In this document: positions 44,531-55,321 of the stretch, one piece after another
Numbering within the stretch: position 1 is the first letter of the stretch
Layout: the number at the start of each line of letters is the position of its first letter
Source of the DNA: Neonectria sp. B-13
Lineage: Eukaryota > Ascomycota > Sordariomycetes > Hypocreales > Nectriaceae
DNA length: 64,000 nt
Direction of reading: 5' to 3'
Assembly: GCA_002682825.1 (NCBI GenBank)
Contig: NOKP01000001.1
Location: forward strand, 808,501 to 872,500
Position numbers and translations under genes: made by a program
The notes under the pieces: generated by a model
The model's input: only the letters and a program-made list of their open reading frames with translations
Databases searched by the model: none
What the model was told of the DNA's origin: nothing

Positions 44531-47500
44531 TTGGTTCGTCCGCAGATGGAGTTGCAGCAGAGGAAGGGAAGCAATTGGGGAAGTATGGGATAATTTGTGG
44601 TCGTGATTAGGACTGGAATTGGAATTGAAATTGGGGTTGGGTGGATGAAAACGCTAGAGTCGAGATAAGAGAAGACTGGAGTGAAGGGCTCGCCGGGGGA
44701 CGACAAGGTTGAAAAGAGGTGGGCTAACTTTATTTGCTGGGAATAAAGGGGAAAGAGACGAGAGACGAGAGGTGAGAACAAGCTGAGAGACAAGGAATAA
44801 AGTCACTGCAAAGAAGCGGTCACAACGTTGGGAGAAATGGCGGTGCGAGCTCGGAGGGGGGTGAAGGAGATATATAAGGGTTCCCGGGACACAGGACGGA
44901 AGGGAAGAGAGAGATACGGAACTGAGGCTGCCTGAGTCGCCTGCCACCGGGATCCACGGTGAAAAGTAAACGGGTTGCGGACAGGACGGGACAGCGTTAG
45001 TGCGCCGCGACCTTGATGTTCACCGCATTGAAGGCATCGAGAAACGTCTTTGGCCCTGGGCCTGGGGGAGAGTGTCTCGAAAGGCCGCCATTGGGGGACA
45101 CAGGCACAGGGTGCAGATGGCTGTCGGAGCTAGGCAAGCCTTGCATGAGACAAGGGTCCTCTTGGCAGGCTACTACAGACATAGTAGCGGTACTCAGCAA
45201 ACTGCAATGGATGTATACTGCCCGTATCATTCGTACGGAGCGTGTACCTGCACGGTACGGTGTCGTGGATGGTGGGATGACCACATGCAGGGGAACTATT
45301 CAGTTTTTCCCAACAACCCGAAGGTTGGCCCTCTGTACCGCGTGCGACTGGAATCTGGATACTTTGCCGTGGATATCCATCAGCTGCCACCTCTACCAGG
45401 TTGAAACCCCCAAAGGTGTACGAATGAACGCCAGGCAGCATTTGTTCAGCCTCATCAACCAAAGAACCAAGAGGGAGGACGGACTCCACAACAGACAAAG
45501 AGAGCCTTCCCTTTCATGGGTCCATGGATGGAGTGTATTCGTACTGTAACACAGATGTCCAGGTTCCCCTTCTCAAATCCGTCTTGCGTATTTTGACATG
45601 TCGTTATCGCCATTGCCTCGTCCAGCCTATCAAGAGCCGTGTCACCGTGGCTCCGAGCTCGCTCCGCCGCCGATCCAAGCGCGAGGTGGACAAGTGTCTC
45701 GACTCAGCCGGTCGTCCTGCGTCGTCCTCGAGGCTGGGGGCGGTGGGTCTTTGGATTTTAGGGGTCCTTTTCTCCAGTTTGCCAGTGTCCACCCGGACTG
45801 TGCCTAGACTCTGCGCTCTATCTTCGTACGACCTAGGTACCAGCTGTAGGCGGCTGGAGTGGAGGCTAGAGGTACTTTGGGCGAGGCGAACCTAGTACAG
45901 TGCGGGGTTTGGTCTCCACCATGGTTCGCTAAGTCCCAGGAAGCCCCCTTTGTGCCCGGGGGCATCCCGCGTCTTGCGGTGGGCGCCTCTTCTGGGCGTT
46001 TCGACGAACATCCTCATCTGTATTACAAGGCAACAATGGATGGATCCCTTAAGGCTGCAGCAGTTTGCGGCGTGAGACAAACAATGGAGATGCCCCGTTC
46101 AGAACTTGGGTGCCCGTCCATAGCCGTAGCCGTATCCATGGACAGTTGAAACGGCCCCAACGGGGATGACCTGTCGCCGGAAGACGGAAGGGTTCAAGGC
46201 GACCTAGCGGCTGCCCGCTGGTAAACCTCAACCTCCTGATGTTACCCGGCTAGAGTACGCAGATCCGCAGAGAAAAGGACGGTGCCAAACACTGTTCACA
46301 GCGTCCTAGCCCCCAACTCGCCGAGACGGTGACAAGGAATTGCCCCTTAGGTGTGCAGAACCACCCTCGTGTGTCACAGCGAGAACCATGTCGGCGCATC
46401 CGCGAACGGCGACGCCTCCGCGCGGGAATTTGGAACTGTGTGGGCGGGCTGGGCACGCGTCTGACTCTTGCTCACCCGCTTCCTCAGCCTCATGCCGGCG
46501 AGTCCCTGCTACTCGCCTGCAAAATCCTGGGTCGCAAAAGGGAAAACAAGGCGAACAAATAGAGCCCCTTCACGAATTGGCGAATTGTGTCTCCCAATCA
46601 TCCCACGCGACATCGATGGAAAGGCATCCGCGGCCGTCATCATCAGCCCAGGTGCCTGCTTTCCATTCATCCCATGGCCCACCATCACAGCGTCTCTTGA
46701 GCCTCAACATTCCGATTGTCCGAGACCACGACGAGCCAAGCCTTACAATTACAAAGCACCTAAGAGGAAACGGCCGGGCTTGGTGAATGGGATGGGATGG
46801 AATGGAATGGCCGGACCCTGATCGGCAAGCCTTGGCGCCAATGCGAGGTCGCCTGGCACCCTCCATTATGACGAAGCCCTCACAGGACAGCTGCTTTGCC
46901 GGCCGCGAAATGACTCGGGCCAAATCAGGGCGTGCCATGTTGCTGCTCCGCGGCCTTGGGAAACCTTCGCGGCCCGTTGCTCTCTAGGCACGTCTCCCTC
47001 TAGGCCTAGGGGGCGAGGACCGCTTTCACAACGCCAATGGCTAACCGGGCATATGAGAACTGACTTGCCACGTTTTTGCGTCCATGATTGGCCTACGATA
47101 AATACATGTAAACGACTATCAACTAGACCCCTTCTCCACGAGGCCACTGTTGATCGGGCACCGAGAGAGGGTGGGTGCAACCGCGGTTCGGTGAGTGATT
47201 GGTGCCACATCTAATTTGAGGCCACAGACTTGTCTTGTCACCCAGCATCATTCAGTTGCAACCTCAATCACGACTTGCGTGAATTCGGTGAGTTGCAGCA
47301 TGTTTTCTGCTGTCAGAATTGGTTACGAAACGCCACCTGGTTTACGGATTGGTGGCCTTTGTGTGATGGCCAACTGCACAGTGCAGCTTGCTGAAGGTCT
47401 CCCGAACATGGCCAACAAATCGGCCAACAAACGGTCATAAAATAGATTGACTGTCATGGGAACTTCACCCGTCTTGTCTTCATGCATGCGATCTCTTGCT

Positions 47501-48008
47501 TGTTTATGAATGGGCCTCGTTGACGAGTATTCTCCTTATGTGCTCTGGCAGCAACGAAGCCGACTTGTCGTCCTGCACAACCTTCCATTTTGACATCGGC
47601 CAAGACGCGGTGCAACTTCGTCATGCAGTCGCCCGATGCTGTAGCGGGCCTCTGTATAACAATGTGAGATGCAGATGTCTTCTTCAGGAACGCGTGGTCA
47701 AATGCAGTCCAGCGCTTAGTTGCGTCTAAGCAGCGGGTGTCACCACATTCAGGAAACGGTGCATCCGTGCGGAAGTTAGCTGCAAAAACTATCCGAGTGA
47801 GTTGATCGAGATTGTTTGATTTAAGACATTCGATCAGGGCTGGTAAACGTCTAGTTGAAGTTGGACAAAGAGTGGTGTTGAACGGGGACTGTCGTGGCCC
47901 GTGGCTGTTCGACATTCGTCAAGGCATCGTCCTAACAGGTAGAATCTGACAGTTTAAATCGGCCGTATCCTGCAGTGATGTATTCGCTATGTATAGGATG
48001 AGGATAAC
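44531..48008. other. Gene-poor interval, 3.5 kb
   Basis: Lies upstream of the calpain gene and downstream of the Nudix gene. A G/A-rich segment next to 44531-44900 (CT-rich on the calpain strand) with tatataaggg near 44871 is a plausible calpain promoter. Overlapping frames across 45000-46950 on both strands have no features. A 153-codon frame at 47454-47915 (minus) reads somewhat protein-like but matches nothing I know. No tRNA or transposon recognised. Confidence 0.45.
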
Positions 48009-48856
48009 TTATTGCCATATCTTGGTCGCCTCAAGGCCTTCTGCAAATGCACCGACCTTGCCGTCGATCGCGAACCCTTCCGACTGCAACCTTCGGCAGG
48101 ATTCGTATAGATCCTTCAGAGGGACCCAGAAACATTCAATAAACTCCCCATCCTCCAACTCTGCCACCGGATTCTGATTCTCTAGTCGCTCTGCATCAAT
48201 CTTGACGTTGATCATAAAAGTCGTGGAGCTACAGGCGCACAAATCAGCCAAGTAAAGAGAAAACACAAATAATCAAATCCTCACCTGGAAGAAGCAGGAG
48301 CTGTGCGTAAAGTTAGCTTCAATTCCCATCTCTGACGGGACATATAAATCTTACCGCTCATTAAAACTGGTCGGACTCCAGTGCGCTCGGGGACTACCTC
48401 GCCAATATAGCCCGTCTCCTCCTTGAGTTCGCGAAGAGCACACTCCTCGGGCGTCTCGCCTTCATCCATCAATCCAGCGGGGAATTCGATGCAAACCTTT
48501 TCGGTTGGCGGTCGGAACTGCTTCTCGAGGAGAACCTCGGGACCGCTCGGCCGTTGCAGCACAGCGACGACTTGGACGGCGTCTACAATGCTGGTCTTCG
48601 GGCGACCCTTTCGCCGCATGGCCTCCCAGGTCCGAGGCTTTCCGTGGCCGTCTTGATAGTTTATCCTTTCCATTCGCATATAAGCCAAGTTCTGATCTGA
48701 GAATCAGCGACGTGAGTTGGGGAACATGCTCACTTGACGAGGTTTATCCATCTGGCATCACTGTTCTTCTACCATCTGGTTAGCTAGTCAGACGAAGCTC
48801 TCTTGTCGGAGACTTACGAGTTCTTCGACTGAAACTATTTTGGATGCCTGAGACAT
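48009..48856 (-). CDS. YSA1: Nudix hydrolase, ADP-ribose pyrophosphatase (Ysa1-like)
   Basis: Hydrolyses ADP-ribose and related ADP-sugars to AMP and ribose 5-phosphate. Five exons: 48818-48856, 48734-48768, 48355-48665, 48285-48300 and 48009-48228; 206 aa, all phases consistent. The Nudix box is complete at residues 89-110 (Gly89, Glu95, Arg103, Glu104, Glu107, Glu108, Gly110). The N-terminal SVEEL, ARWINLVKINY and GKPRTWE match the ADP-ribose pyrophosphatase subfamily, as does the C-terminal FWVPLKDLYE. Exon 4 is only 16 nt; skipping it would create a stop soon after. The acceptor of exon 2 may be 3 nt off. Cytosolic housekeeping enzyme by family. Confidence 0.92.
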
Positions 48857-49601
48857 GTTGAAATACTCTCGTTTGTCTCTTACTGAGTGCGAGAATTTAG
48901 CAAAATGGACGCTTAGGACGCCCTGAGTGAACATGGTAAAAGCACATACCAATGCTGTGAAGTTAGGACTTGTAGAAGTTGTTCGATGGTTCTGATCAAC
49001 GTTGGTGACAAACCGCTTTGGGTGTCACTCTTGAAGAAGAGCAGAAAGAGATCTTCCCCTCTCGAAATGCGGGCAAAAGCTCCTCCGGTCCGGAGCAGTG
49101 AATCAGACTGGCAATCGTTGCAACAACTTGAGTGTTTTGACTTTCTGGTTAGCCTACCAAATTCCTACACAATTTCTCGAGATGCAAGGGGATGAAAAAA
49201 GTCCAGAGAGGCACCCAGACACACATATTCGCGTGTCTGAAGCAGCAACTCCCTAACAGTTTCTGATCTGATTTGGGTGGGAGAGACCTCGGGCTGACGC
49301 CTGCCCACGCCTCAGGTAAGTACTTTGGTAGTAGGTATGACGCTTCATGAGAGAGTCCTTCCTAACCTCAAAGTGCAGTCGATCATCAATGCACGTGAGC
49401 ACCCGGTTGCCACTACGTTGCTAGGCACGAACATCAACGAAACTCGCCAAATACACAAATCACCTGGACATCATCACTTTCCATCATCGATTGCTTGCGA
49501 ATTCGCCAAATTCTCTTGGTTTCGTCATCCGCATCACATGAGAAGTCTTTGAGTTGGCCTAGTATTATCTCACCTTCCGCCCGCATCGTCTCAGTCCAGA
49601 G
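48857..49601. other. Divergent intergenic region (Nudix / hypothetical gene)
   Basis: About 0.75 kb upstream of both neighbours. A strong donor-like gtaagt at 49316 could begin a 5' UTR intron of the plus-strand gene, whose acceptor would be tttag ending at 49688. A 75-codon frame at 49325-49552 shows no features. Confidence 0.4.
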
Positions 49602-49688
49602 ATGAGTTCCGGCAACCGCGCAAAGCGCCCCAAACGCGGCACCGAGCAAGACGAACTTCCAAGCGAGTCGCCACACTGGAATCTTTAG

Positions 49689-51101
49689 GAACCTGGTCCT
49701 GTGTCAACGAATTATTCGCCACCTTCTCCGTCTCGTCGTGATGGTGGATGGGGGGAAGACGAGCTTGGGCTCCACGACACGGATTCCGCATCAGTCCCTC
49801 GAATCGGCCCCAATCCCGATCTGTACTGTTCAGGAGCCTTACTAGACCCAGAATTCGAGGCTCTGTATCTGCAGGGCTTTGAAAGGGAGAGGGAAAGGGA
49901 AAGTTCAGTGGCATATTCGGCTACTGGGTCAGACGTTTTTTTCGGTGCCGGAAGGACTGAATCTAGCAATGCCTTCGGTCAAGCTCCGCCTCCCATGGGT
50001 CGCGGGCACCTTTCTCTGGACAGCTTTCAGTCAAATCGCCGAGATGAAGACGAATCAGTTCCGCGGATGGTGGAAGAACCTTTGGAGCTGATAGATTTCA
50101 CAGCGCCCATGGATCTGGACACCTCTTCAGACAGCGACGAACTGCCCGAGCTTACCAGATGTCCAACTCGCAGTTCCCCCCGCGACTCCACGAGCCACCG
50201 CAGGAAGCATGCCTTAGAGCATGATGAGTCTGTGGTGGAAAATCTCGATGGGACAATCTCTGTGATTCCCCCACAGGTTCGTCAATCTCCCTCGTGCGAA
50301 AGGGAGCCAACGCGAATACCGGCCCGTGGCCGGAACTACCTTCATACGGGATTACCTGATATGCCCACCAATTGGCCTCCATTCGATGAGTACTCTGAGC
50401 TTCCTTCACGGCCTAAGAACCCAGCTTGGGACAAAATGTTGGGCGGCGAAGTCCGTTGGAGTGGCGACGTCGACGATGCGTTCCTAGGATTTGGGAGAAG
50501 AGTGAGCAATATTAATCCGCGAATCGCCTTGACACATTCTCAAACACCCACATATACCAGGCAAATACGGCCAAACCAATCACTCCTCCAAATGTCAAGG
50601 TCCAACAAATAAATCGCTAACACATGTATCCAGGTGAAAGAACCAAGTTCTGATCGAGAAAGCAGCATCGATTCGTTCCATTCAATTGAGTCCGATCAAA
50701 ATTATACCCATTCAATGATCAACAAAGCCTTGGAGGGATTGAACAGCAAGAGCAGGACCAATCGTACCAACCCACCTCGGTCTCTCAAGTCGACCTATTA
50801 TACCTCGAAAGGAGACTGCAAGGGTTTCCGATGGACGAGGCCATGGAAACGGGAAGTGATTCAAGAATTTGGGGTGTGGCTTTGTTCGCGTTGTGAAAGA
50901 TTTCTAGACCGAGAGGTCCCAGACCCCAAAGATCGAGAGGAGGTCTTGGAAGCACACCGCCAGTTCGAGATGTGGCCTCCATTTACGCGGAAGGCAGAAG
51001 AGCCTCTCCGGAGGAGAAAGTGTGGCCACTGTAAGCGAGAGAACTTCTGTCACATGCTTGAGTCATTCGAAATGAACAGAAGGGCCACGGGACATTGGTG
51101 A
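49689..51101 (+). CDS. Hypothetical protein with C-terminal CxxC zinc-ribbon-like region, 5' end unresolved
   Basis: Two exons (open from 49689 to 50501, and 50634-51101; intron 50502-50633, phase 0) give about 425 residues. I do not recognise it. The first exon is acidic, Ser/Pro-rich and probably disordered (ERERERESS, ELIDFTAPMDLDTSSDSDELPEL). The second ends in a more ordered region with WLCSRC and KCGHCKRENFC, two cysteine pairs that could bind zinc. The reading frame has no ATG at its 5' end. A good ATG at 49602 is in the same frame but is cut off by an in-frame TAG at 49686-49688. Alternatives are a 5' UTR intron with initiation at 49995, or a nonsense allele. It converges on the nickel transporter gene with only 109 bp between stops. 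Confidence 0.6.
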
Positions 51102-51210
51102 TAGCCGGAAAGAAGTAGCTTTAACCATGATGCGTGGGTCCGGGATAGAAGTAGCTGGGCGATGGAGGCTCGGAGGAAAAGCGAATAAAACACTGGCATT
51201 ATTTGCAGCT

Positions 51211-52447
51211 TTATGTAACAACCCTTCTGGTGTCCTCATCTGCAGAAAGAGGAGAGGCAGGACCCAAGTCATCCTGCAGACCTTCATCAGCGGTTGATGC
51301 TAACGCTCGATTCCTCCTCTCGACGCGTCTTCTCCAAGGCTTGTAGACGATGATGGACCCCAGACCAACCACAACAAAAACGCCGCAAATGCTCCCACCG
51401 ATGATGTCGAAATGGTCGCCAATCGCCGAAACGCCGTCCCAGAAGCTGCCCTCGGGTTCTGCGACATTTTGAACAAGAGACAAAACCTGAATGATGCCAA
51501 TGAAGGCAGACACAAAGACGGTGATTCCTGTCAGGACAATGGAGTAGTACAAGATGGCCACAGTGTCTCGTGAAAAGGCCTTGGACGTGTACAGCGCCAT
51601 CATCAAGGCGCCGTCAGTAGTATCGAGAAGACACATTCCGGCTACACCCATTAGAATGGTCAGCGATGAAACGGTAACCAGACTTACCTGTGAATAAGAT
51701 CGGGAAGACCAGAATTAACCAGATACTGGTACCTTGCACCGCCTGGATGCTGGCAATCCCAAGAATGGCGATTTCAGAGCTCGTATCAAAGCCAAGTCCG
51801 AAAACGACTCCCAGGGGATACATCTTCCACGGCCGGTCAATGACACGGAAGAGCTTTTTGAAGACTCGCGAAAGGAATCCACCGCCCTCGAGGGCGAACT
51901 GATCTTGCATATCAAGGTCCTCGCCTAGTTCCTGCTGGTGTTGCCGCTCGGCCAGAACCACCTTCAAGCGCTGTACAAGCTTGTACAGGACCCAGCCGTT
52001 GCCCGCGCACAGAATGATCAGGAACACGGCGCTGACGCTGGTTCCAACAATGTTGCCAACGCGGGTGAAGTTGTCGAACCGGTCCCTCAGCGCCCCGCTG
52101 GTGGCCGCAACGACGATGCAGGTGACGATGACGATGGTGCTGTGGCCCAGGGAGAAGAAGGTGCCCACGGTAGCGGGACGTTGGCCGGAGGCGATCAGAC
52201 GCCGGGTCATCAGGTCGATGGCGGAGATGTGGTCGGCGTCGAGGGCGTGACGCATGCCCAGGACGTAGGACAGGGCGGCAGGCGAGATCAGCGCGGGGTG
52301 GAAGCTCAGCACCACGGCGACGGCGGCCCAGATGACGGCGTTGACGGCGACAAGGAGGATGATCATGAGAAGGCTGTTGGTGGGAACGCCGCGGAGAAAC
52401 TTGGGCTTGGCCATGGTCCGTAGCCTGGAGAAGTTGAAGCGCGCCAT
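51211..52447 (-). CDS. Nickel/cobalt transporter (NiCoT family)
   Basis: High-affinity Ni2+/Co2+ importer of the plasma membrane, typically supplying urease. Two exons (51688-52447 and 51211-51641; 46-bp intron) encode 396 aa with about eight transmembrane helices. The NiCoT signature RHALDADHI is at residues 66-74, followed by FFSLGHSTIV, LGFDTSSEIAIL and, across the splice junction, ILFTAGMCLLDTTDGALMMALY. All four are diagnostic and complete. The cytosolic loop between helices 4 and 5 is charged. Metal preference cannot be told from sequence. No urease or accessory gene lies in the window. Confidence 0.96.
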
Positions 52448-52981
52448 GATGGCGACGTCTTGTGAATAGTCCTGTTCGCCCGCAGCGCACTCACGATGCC
52501 AAAGGCCAAACCTACCAGAGTTGAAGGACGAGGAAAAGCTCGCAGGGCAAGAAATTGTTCTCAGACATGCATGTGCCAGTCCAGAGCTATTATATCAACA
52601 CCAAAAACTCGTCCGACCCCGCGCGCGCTCCCCCACCGACCTATTTCCATGCAAGGCGTCGCCTAGCTTGTGTCCGGAGGCCATGAAAGAGGAAACGCGG
52701 GAGAGGATGCGGCGCCGGCCATGTGGGTTTTGCGCGGTAATCGGATCGAGAACTTGGCCGCCGCGCCGCCGGCCGCTCGCATGTGTGAGGTGACGGAGCG
52801 GGGTGCGCCTTATCGTCTGGCTGTGAAAAAGCAAGGAATGGGTATATGGCCGGCGGCAATGGCGGTAGTTGGGTAGTAAGAGCGAGCGTTTAAAATGGCT
52901 GTGGTATTTGTATCGGTGGTATATCGTCTATTCTATCGAGTGCTAAATCCAAATCCAAGTCCTACTGTTTCCCTTCGTCTC
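52448..52981. other. Intergenic, 0.5 kb
   Basis: Upstream of the nickel transporter gene and downstream of the Dabb gene, both minus strand. No gene or CGG-N7-CCG element is present, which marks the left edge of the proposed regulon. Nothing else notable. Confidence 0.5.
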
Positions 52982-53455
52982 TTACAGCTTGTTGCACCCG
53001 GGCACAAAGTTCAACATGTACTCGTCCTCCTGATTCACCTCAAAGTCGTACCTCGTGACGTCTTCCGCAAACGGCCATAGATATTGGCTCGTCACCCTAG
53101 CATTCCACAATTAGCATTTGCAAGTGCTGAGACTCAGTGAGTTGCCATCCTACCTGTGGTGCTCGCTACTAGCTTGATACTCGGCCAACGCAGCCGCGTC
53201 AGGGTGAAAACTCAAGAGCGCAACTTGGAATCCCTTGCTCCGGGCGATTGGGTCGGTAATAGACGGGCCTCCGACTATTAAACGCTGGTCTTTCACGCAA
53301 GGTAGCGCTTTGAGCGTCTTGAGTTCGTTGGCGAAGGTTTGCCGGTGAGAGTCGGCGACGTCCGCCTTGAACTTGAACAAAACTGCCGCGGGGGATGAGC
53401 TTTCTGCCGCGGGGCAACATTATACGGTTTACTCACCAATATGAACGACAGTCAT
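52982..53455 (-). CDS. Stress-responsive A/B-barrel (Dabb) domain protein
   Basis: Three exons (53437-53455, 53154-53382, 52982-53096) encode 120 aa, nearly the whole of which is one dimeric alpha/beta-barrel domain. It starts with MTVVHIVLFKFKADV, the usual Dabb opening with the conserved His, and has VGGPSITDPIARSKGFQVALLSF in the middle. Members include plant stress proteins and small enzymes or ligand binders of polyketide and aromatic pathways; the reaction here is unknown. A CGG-N7-CCG element lies 148 bp upstream of the start, linking it to the dehydratase/dehydrogenase cluster to the right. Cytosolic. Confidence 0.88.
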
Positions 53456-53839
53456 GATTGCAAGGCTGTGGTGTACTTTTGCTTCTAGTTCAACTTTCAT
53501 GGCACTCTTGGGGAGCAGGATCATTTAAGGACAGGCTGCATGGCATCATTTACAAGCAAACGGAAAATGCCCGCCGCTGACTACCACGACTTAGAGGTAC
53601 CTCGGGGATTGTCCGTGGGCAGCCGCTCATCGACGATGGCATCAGACCACGACTCCATTCTAATGAAAATTTGATTCATATCCACATGAAATACGAGTCG
53701 ACGGATCAAGTTATGGATCCCTGTAGAAACCTGGGCGGATTTCCTCCGTGGCGGAAGGGGAACGACCTGGTCTTGAGGGAAGGAAGAACACGGAGCATGG
53801 CAGCGAGTGGGTTTACAAATTAATCTCCATTCAGGTCTA
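53456..53839. other. Dabb promoter region / 3' flank of LDH2 gene
   Basis: 384 bp. Apart from the CGG-N7-CCG element at 53603-53615, no gene or repeat is evident. Confidence 0.5.
53603..53615. promoter_or_regulatory. CGG-N7-CCG element 1
   Basis: CGG-ggattgt-CCG, an inverted pair of CGG triplets with a 7-nt spacer, the typical form of site for a Zn2Cys6 dimer. It lies 148 bp upstream of the Dabb start codon. Confidence 0.55.
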
Positions 53840-54928
53840 TCAAGAATCAAGTGTCACAAAAGGATTAACCGACACCTTCTTAGCCTCCTCGTTCAGCGCA
53901 TCAATCTCGGCCTGGACGAGTGGAATCCCGGTCTTCTCCCGTTCCGCCTGCGCAAGCTGCTCCAGCTCACCCGGGAAATAGATGCGATCTACCCCGGCCG
54001 CCTTGTCGCATCCAACAACTCGATCATAAAGATACTGCATCCGATCACGGAATTCGTCCAGGCTCATAAACAGGTCCGGCTTGATGGCAATCAGGAAGTG
54101 GCCGACATCGGCAGGGCGAGAAGGGTCGTATGGGTTGGTGACATGTCCTGCAAAGGCCGACCCGGACAAGACTCCGGAGAAGACATCCATCATGATGGAC
54201 AGTGCAGAGCCTTTGGGTCCTCCCATGGGAAGCATGACGCCCTCAAGGGCGGCTTCCGGATCATCCGTCTGCCGTCCTTCTGCATCCAAGGCCCAATCCA
54301 ATGGGATCTTCTCACCGCGTCGTTTGGCCTTGTAAATCTTCCCCCGCGCTGCCACTGATGGGGCCATGTCGAGGATGAAGTTGGATGTAGGTGCTTTGCC
54401 CGGCGCACCGCAAGCAATTGGAGATACGCCCATGAGCTTGCTGCGGCCGCCCCAAGCCGGCAACGCCGGGCTCGAATTGGTAAAGACGAGACTCATCATG
54501 TCGGCATCCAGGGCCTGCTGCACCAGCCAGGCGCTCATGCCAAAGTGGTTCGAGTGCTTGATGCTCGCCATGCCGATGCCGTAAACTCGGGCGGATTCGA
54601 TGGCCGCAGCCATGCCCAGGTGAGCCGCGACGAACCCGAAGCCGTTCTGGCCGTCGACCTGGGCAACGACGGGTGTCACCTGGTTCACCGTCGGCTGGGC
54701 GGCGGCGTTGAGGACGCCCTGGCGGATGCGCTCCATGTACGAGGGGATGCGGTTCATCCCGTGCGTGTCGACGCCGCGGAGGTCGGCCGCAACGAGGCAG
54801 CGAGCCACGATAACTGCGTTGTCGGCTGGGACGCCATTACCCTTGAGGATGTCTTCCACGAGGCGTTGCGCGGCTGAGGCGGCGACGTGGATTCGTTTTG
54901 ATTCCGATGAGCCTTGAGCGTCAGCCAT
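53840..54928 (-). CDS. Malate/L-lactate dehydrogenase-family (LDH2/MDH2) oxidoreductase
   Basis: Intronless, 362 aa, full family length. It belongs to the non-Rossmann NAD(P)-dependent group that interconverts 2-oxo and 2-hydroxy acids (malate, ureidoglycolate, sulfolactate, 2,3-diketogulonate and cyclic imine acids). Motifs: LRGVDTHGMNRIPSYMERI near residue 50-70, VDGQNGFGFVAAHLGM, GMASIKHSNHFGMSAW, FTNSSPALPAWGG, GVSPIACGAPG and PKGSALSIMMDVFSGVLSG. The exact substrate is not predictable. It is transcribed divergently from the Zn2Cys6 regulator gene across 393 bp that hold one CGG-N7-CCG element, so it is a likely member of the cluster. The C-terminus SVNPF is not a clear peroxisomal signal. 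Confidence 0.92.
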   Translation of the reverse strand: MADAQGSSESKRIHVAASAAQRLVEDILKGNGVPADNAVIVARCLVAADLRGVDTHGMNRIPSYMERIRQGVLNAAAQPTVNQVTPVVAQVDGQNGFGFVAAHLGMAAAIESARVYGIGMASIKHSNHFGMSAWLVQQALDADMMSLVFTNSSPALPAWGGRSKLMGVSPIACGAPGKAPTSNFILDMAPSVAARGKIYKAKRRGEKIPLDWALDAEGRQTDDPEAALEGVMLPMGGPKGSALSIMMDVFSGVLSGSAFAGHVTNPYDPSRPADVGHFLIAIKPDLFMSLDEFRDRMQYLYDRVVGCDKAAGVDRIYFPGELEQLAQAEREKTGIPLVQAEIDALNEEAKKVSVNPFVTLDS

Positions 54929-55321
54929 GGTGAGGGATTGCTGAGGGGTATAGAAAGAGTGAGGCTCGGCTATTGGACACGAATGGCTCAGTCAGAGTGA
55001 TGATTGAAAACGAGTAAAAATGAAGTTGATTGAAACACCTGCCAATTGACTGGTATATAGAGACCATCACATTGTCATACATGCCTTCTTCACCTCACTC
55101 ATACAGCGTCGTATTTAGACTGGATGCTGTTGCTAGGCGTGGAACACACACTGTGCTCAGTGCACGGAGTTCTCCCGCGAGTCCAAGCGGCATCTCCCCG
55201 CGCCTCATCGGAACTTTACCACTTAAACCTCACTTCTGTTCTCCACGCCTCCACAACGCCTCGCCCCTCCCCACGCCCGGTGATAGGAGCCGGAGCCGCA
55301 ACCACACGCCCCCCTGTCGCG
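54929..55321. promoter_or_regulatory. Divergent promoter (LDH2-type dehydrogenase / Zn2Cys6 regulator)
   Basis: 393 bp between two divergent starts, with one CGG-N7-CCG element at 55165-55177 and a TATA-like gtatata near 55053. The element within the regulator's own promoter suggests autoregulation. Confidence 0.55.
55165..55177. promoter_or_regulatory. CGG-N7-CCG element 2
   Basis: CGG-agttctc-CCG, 145 bp upstream of the regulator start and 237 bp upstream of the dehydrogenase start. Its presence downstream of an alternative in-frame ATG (55124) favours the regulator start at 55322. Confidence 0.55.

Noticed and set aside
47454..47915. 153-codon minus-strand frame
   Set aside because: Composition is protein-like, but there is no recognisable domain, signal or codon bias like its neighbours; support is too weak to call a gene.
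48660..48688. Translation start of the Nudix protein at 48688
   Set aside because: That ATG lies in an intron; upstream exons 48818-48856 and 48734-48768 restore the conserved N-terminus.
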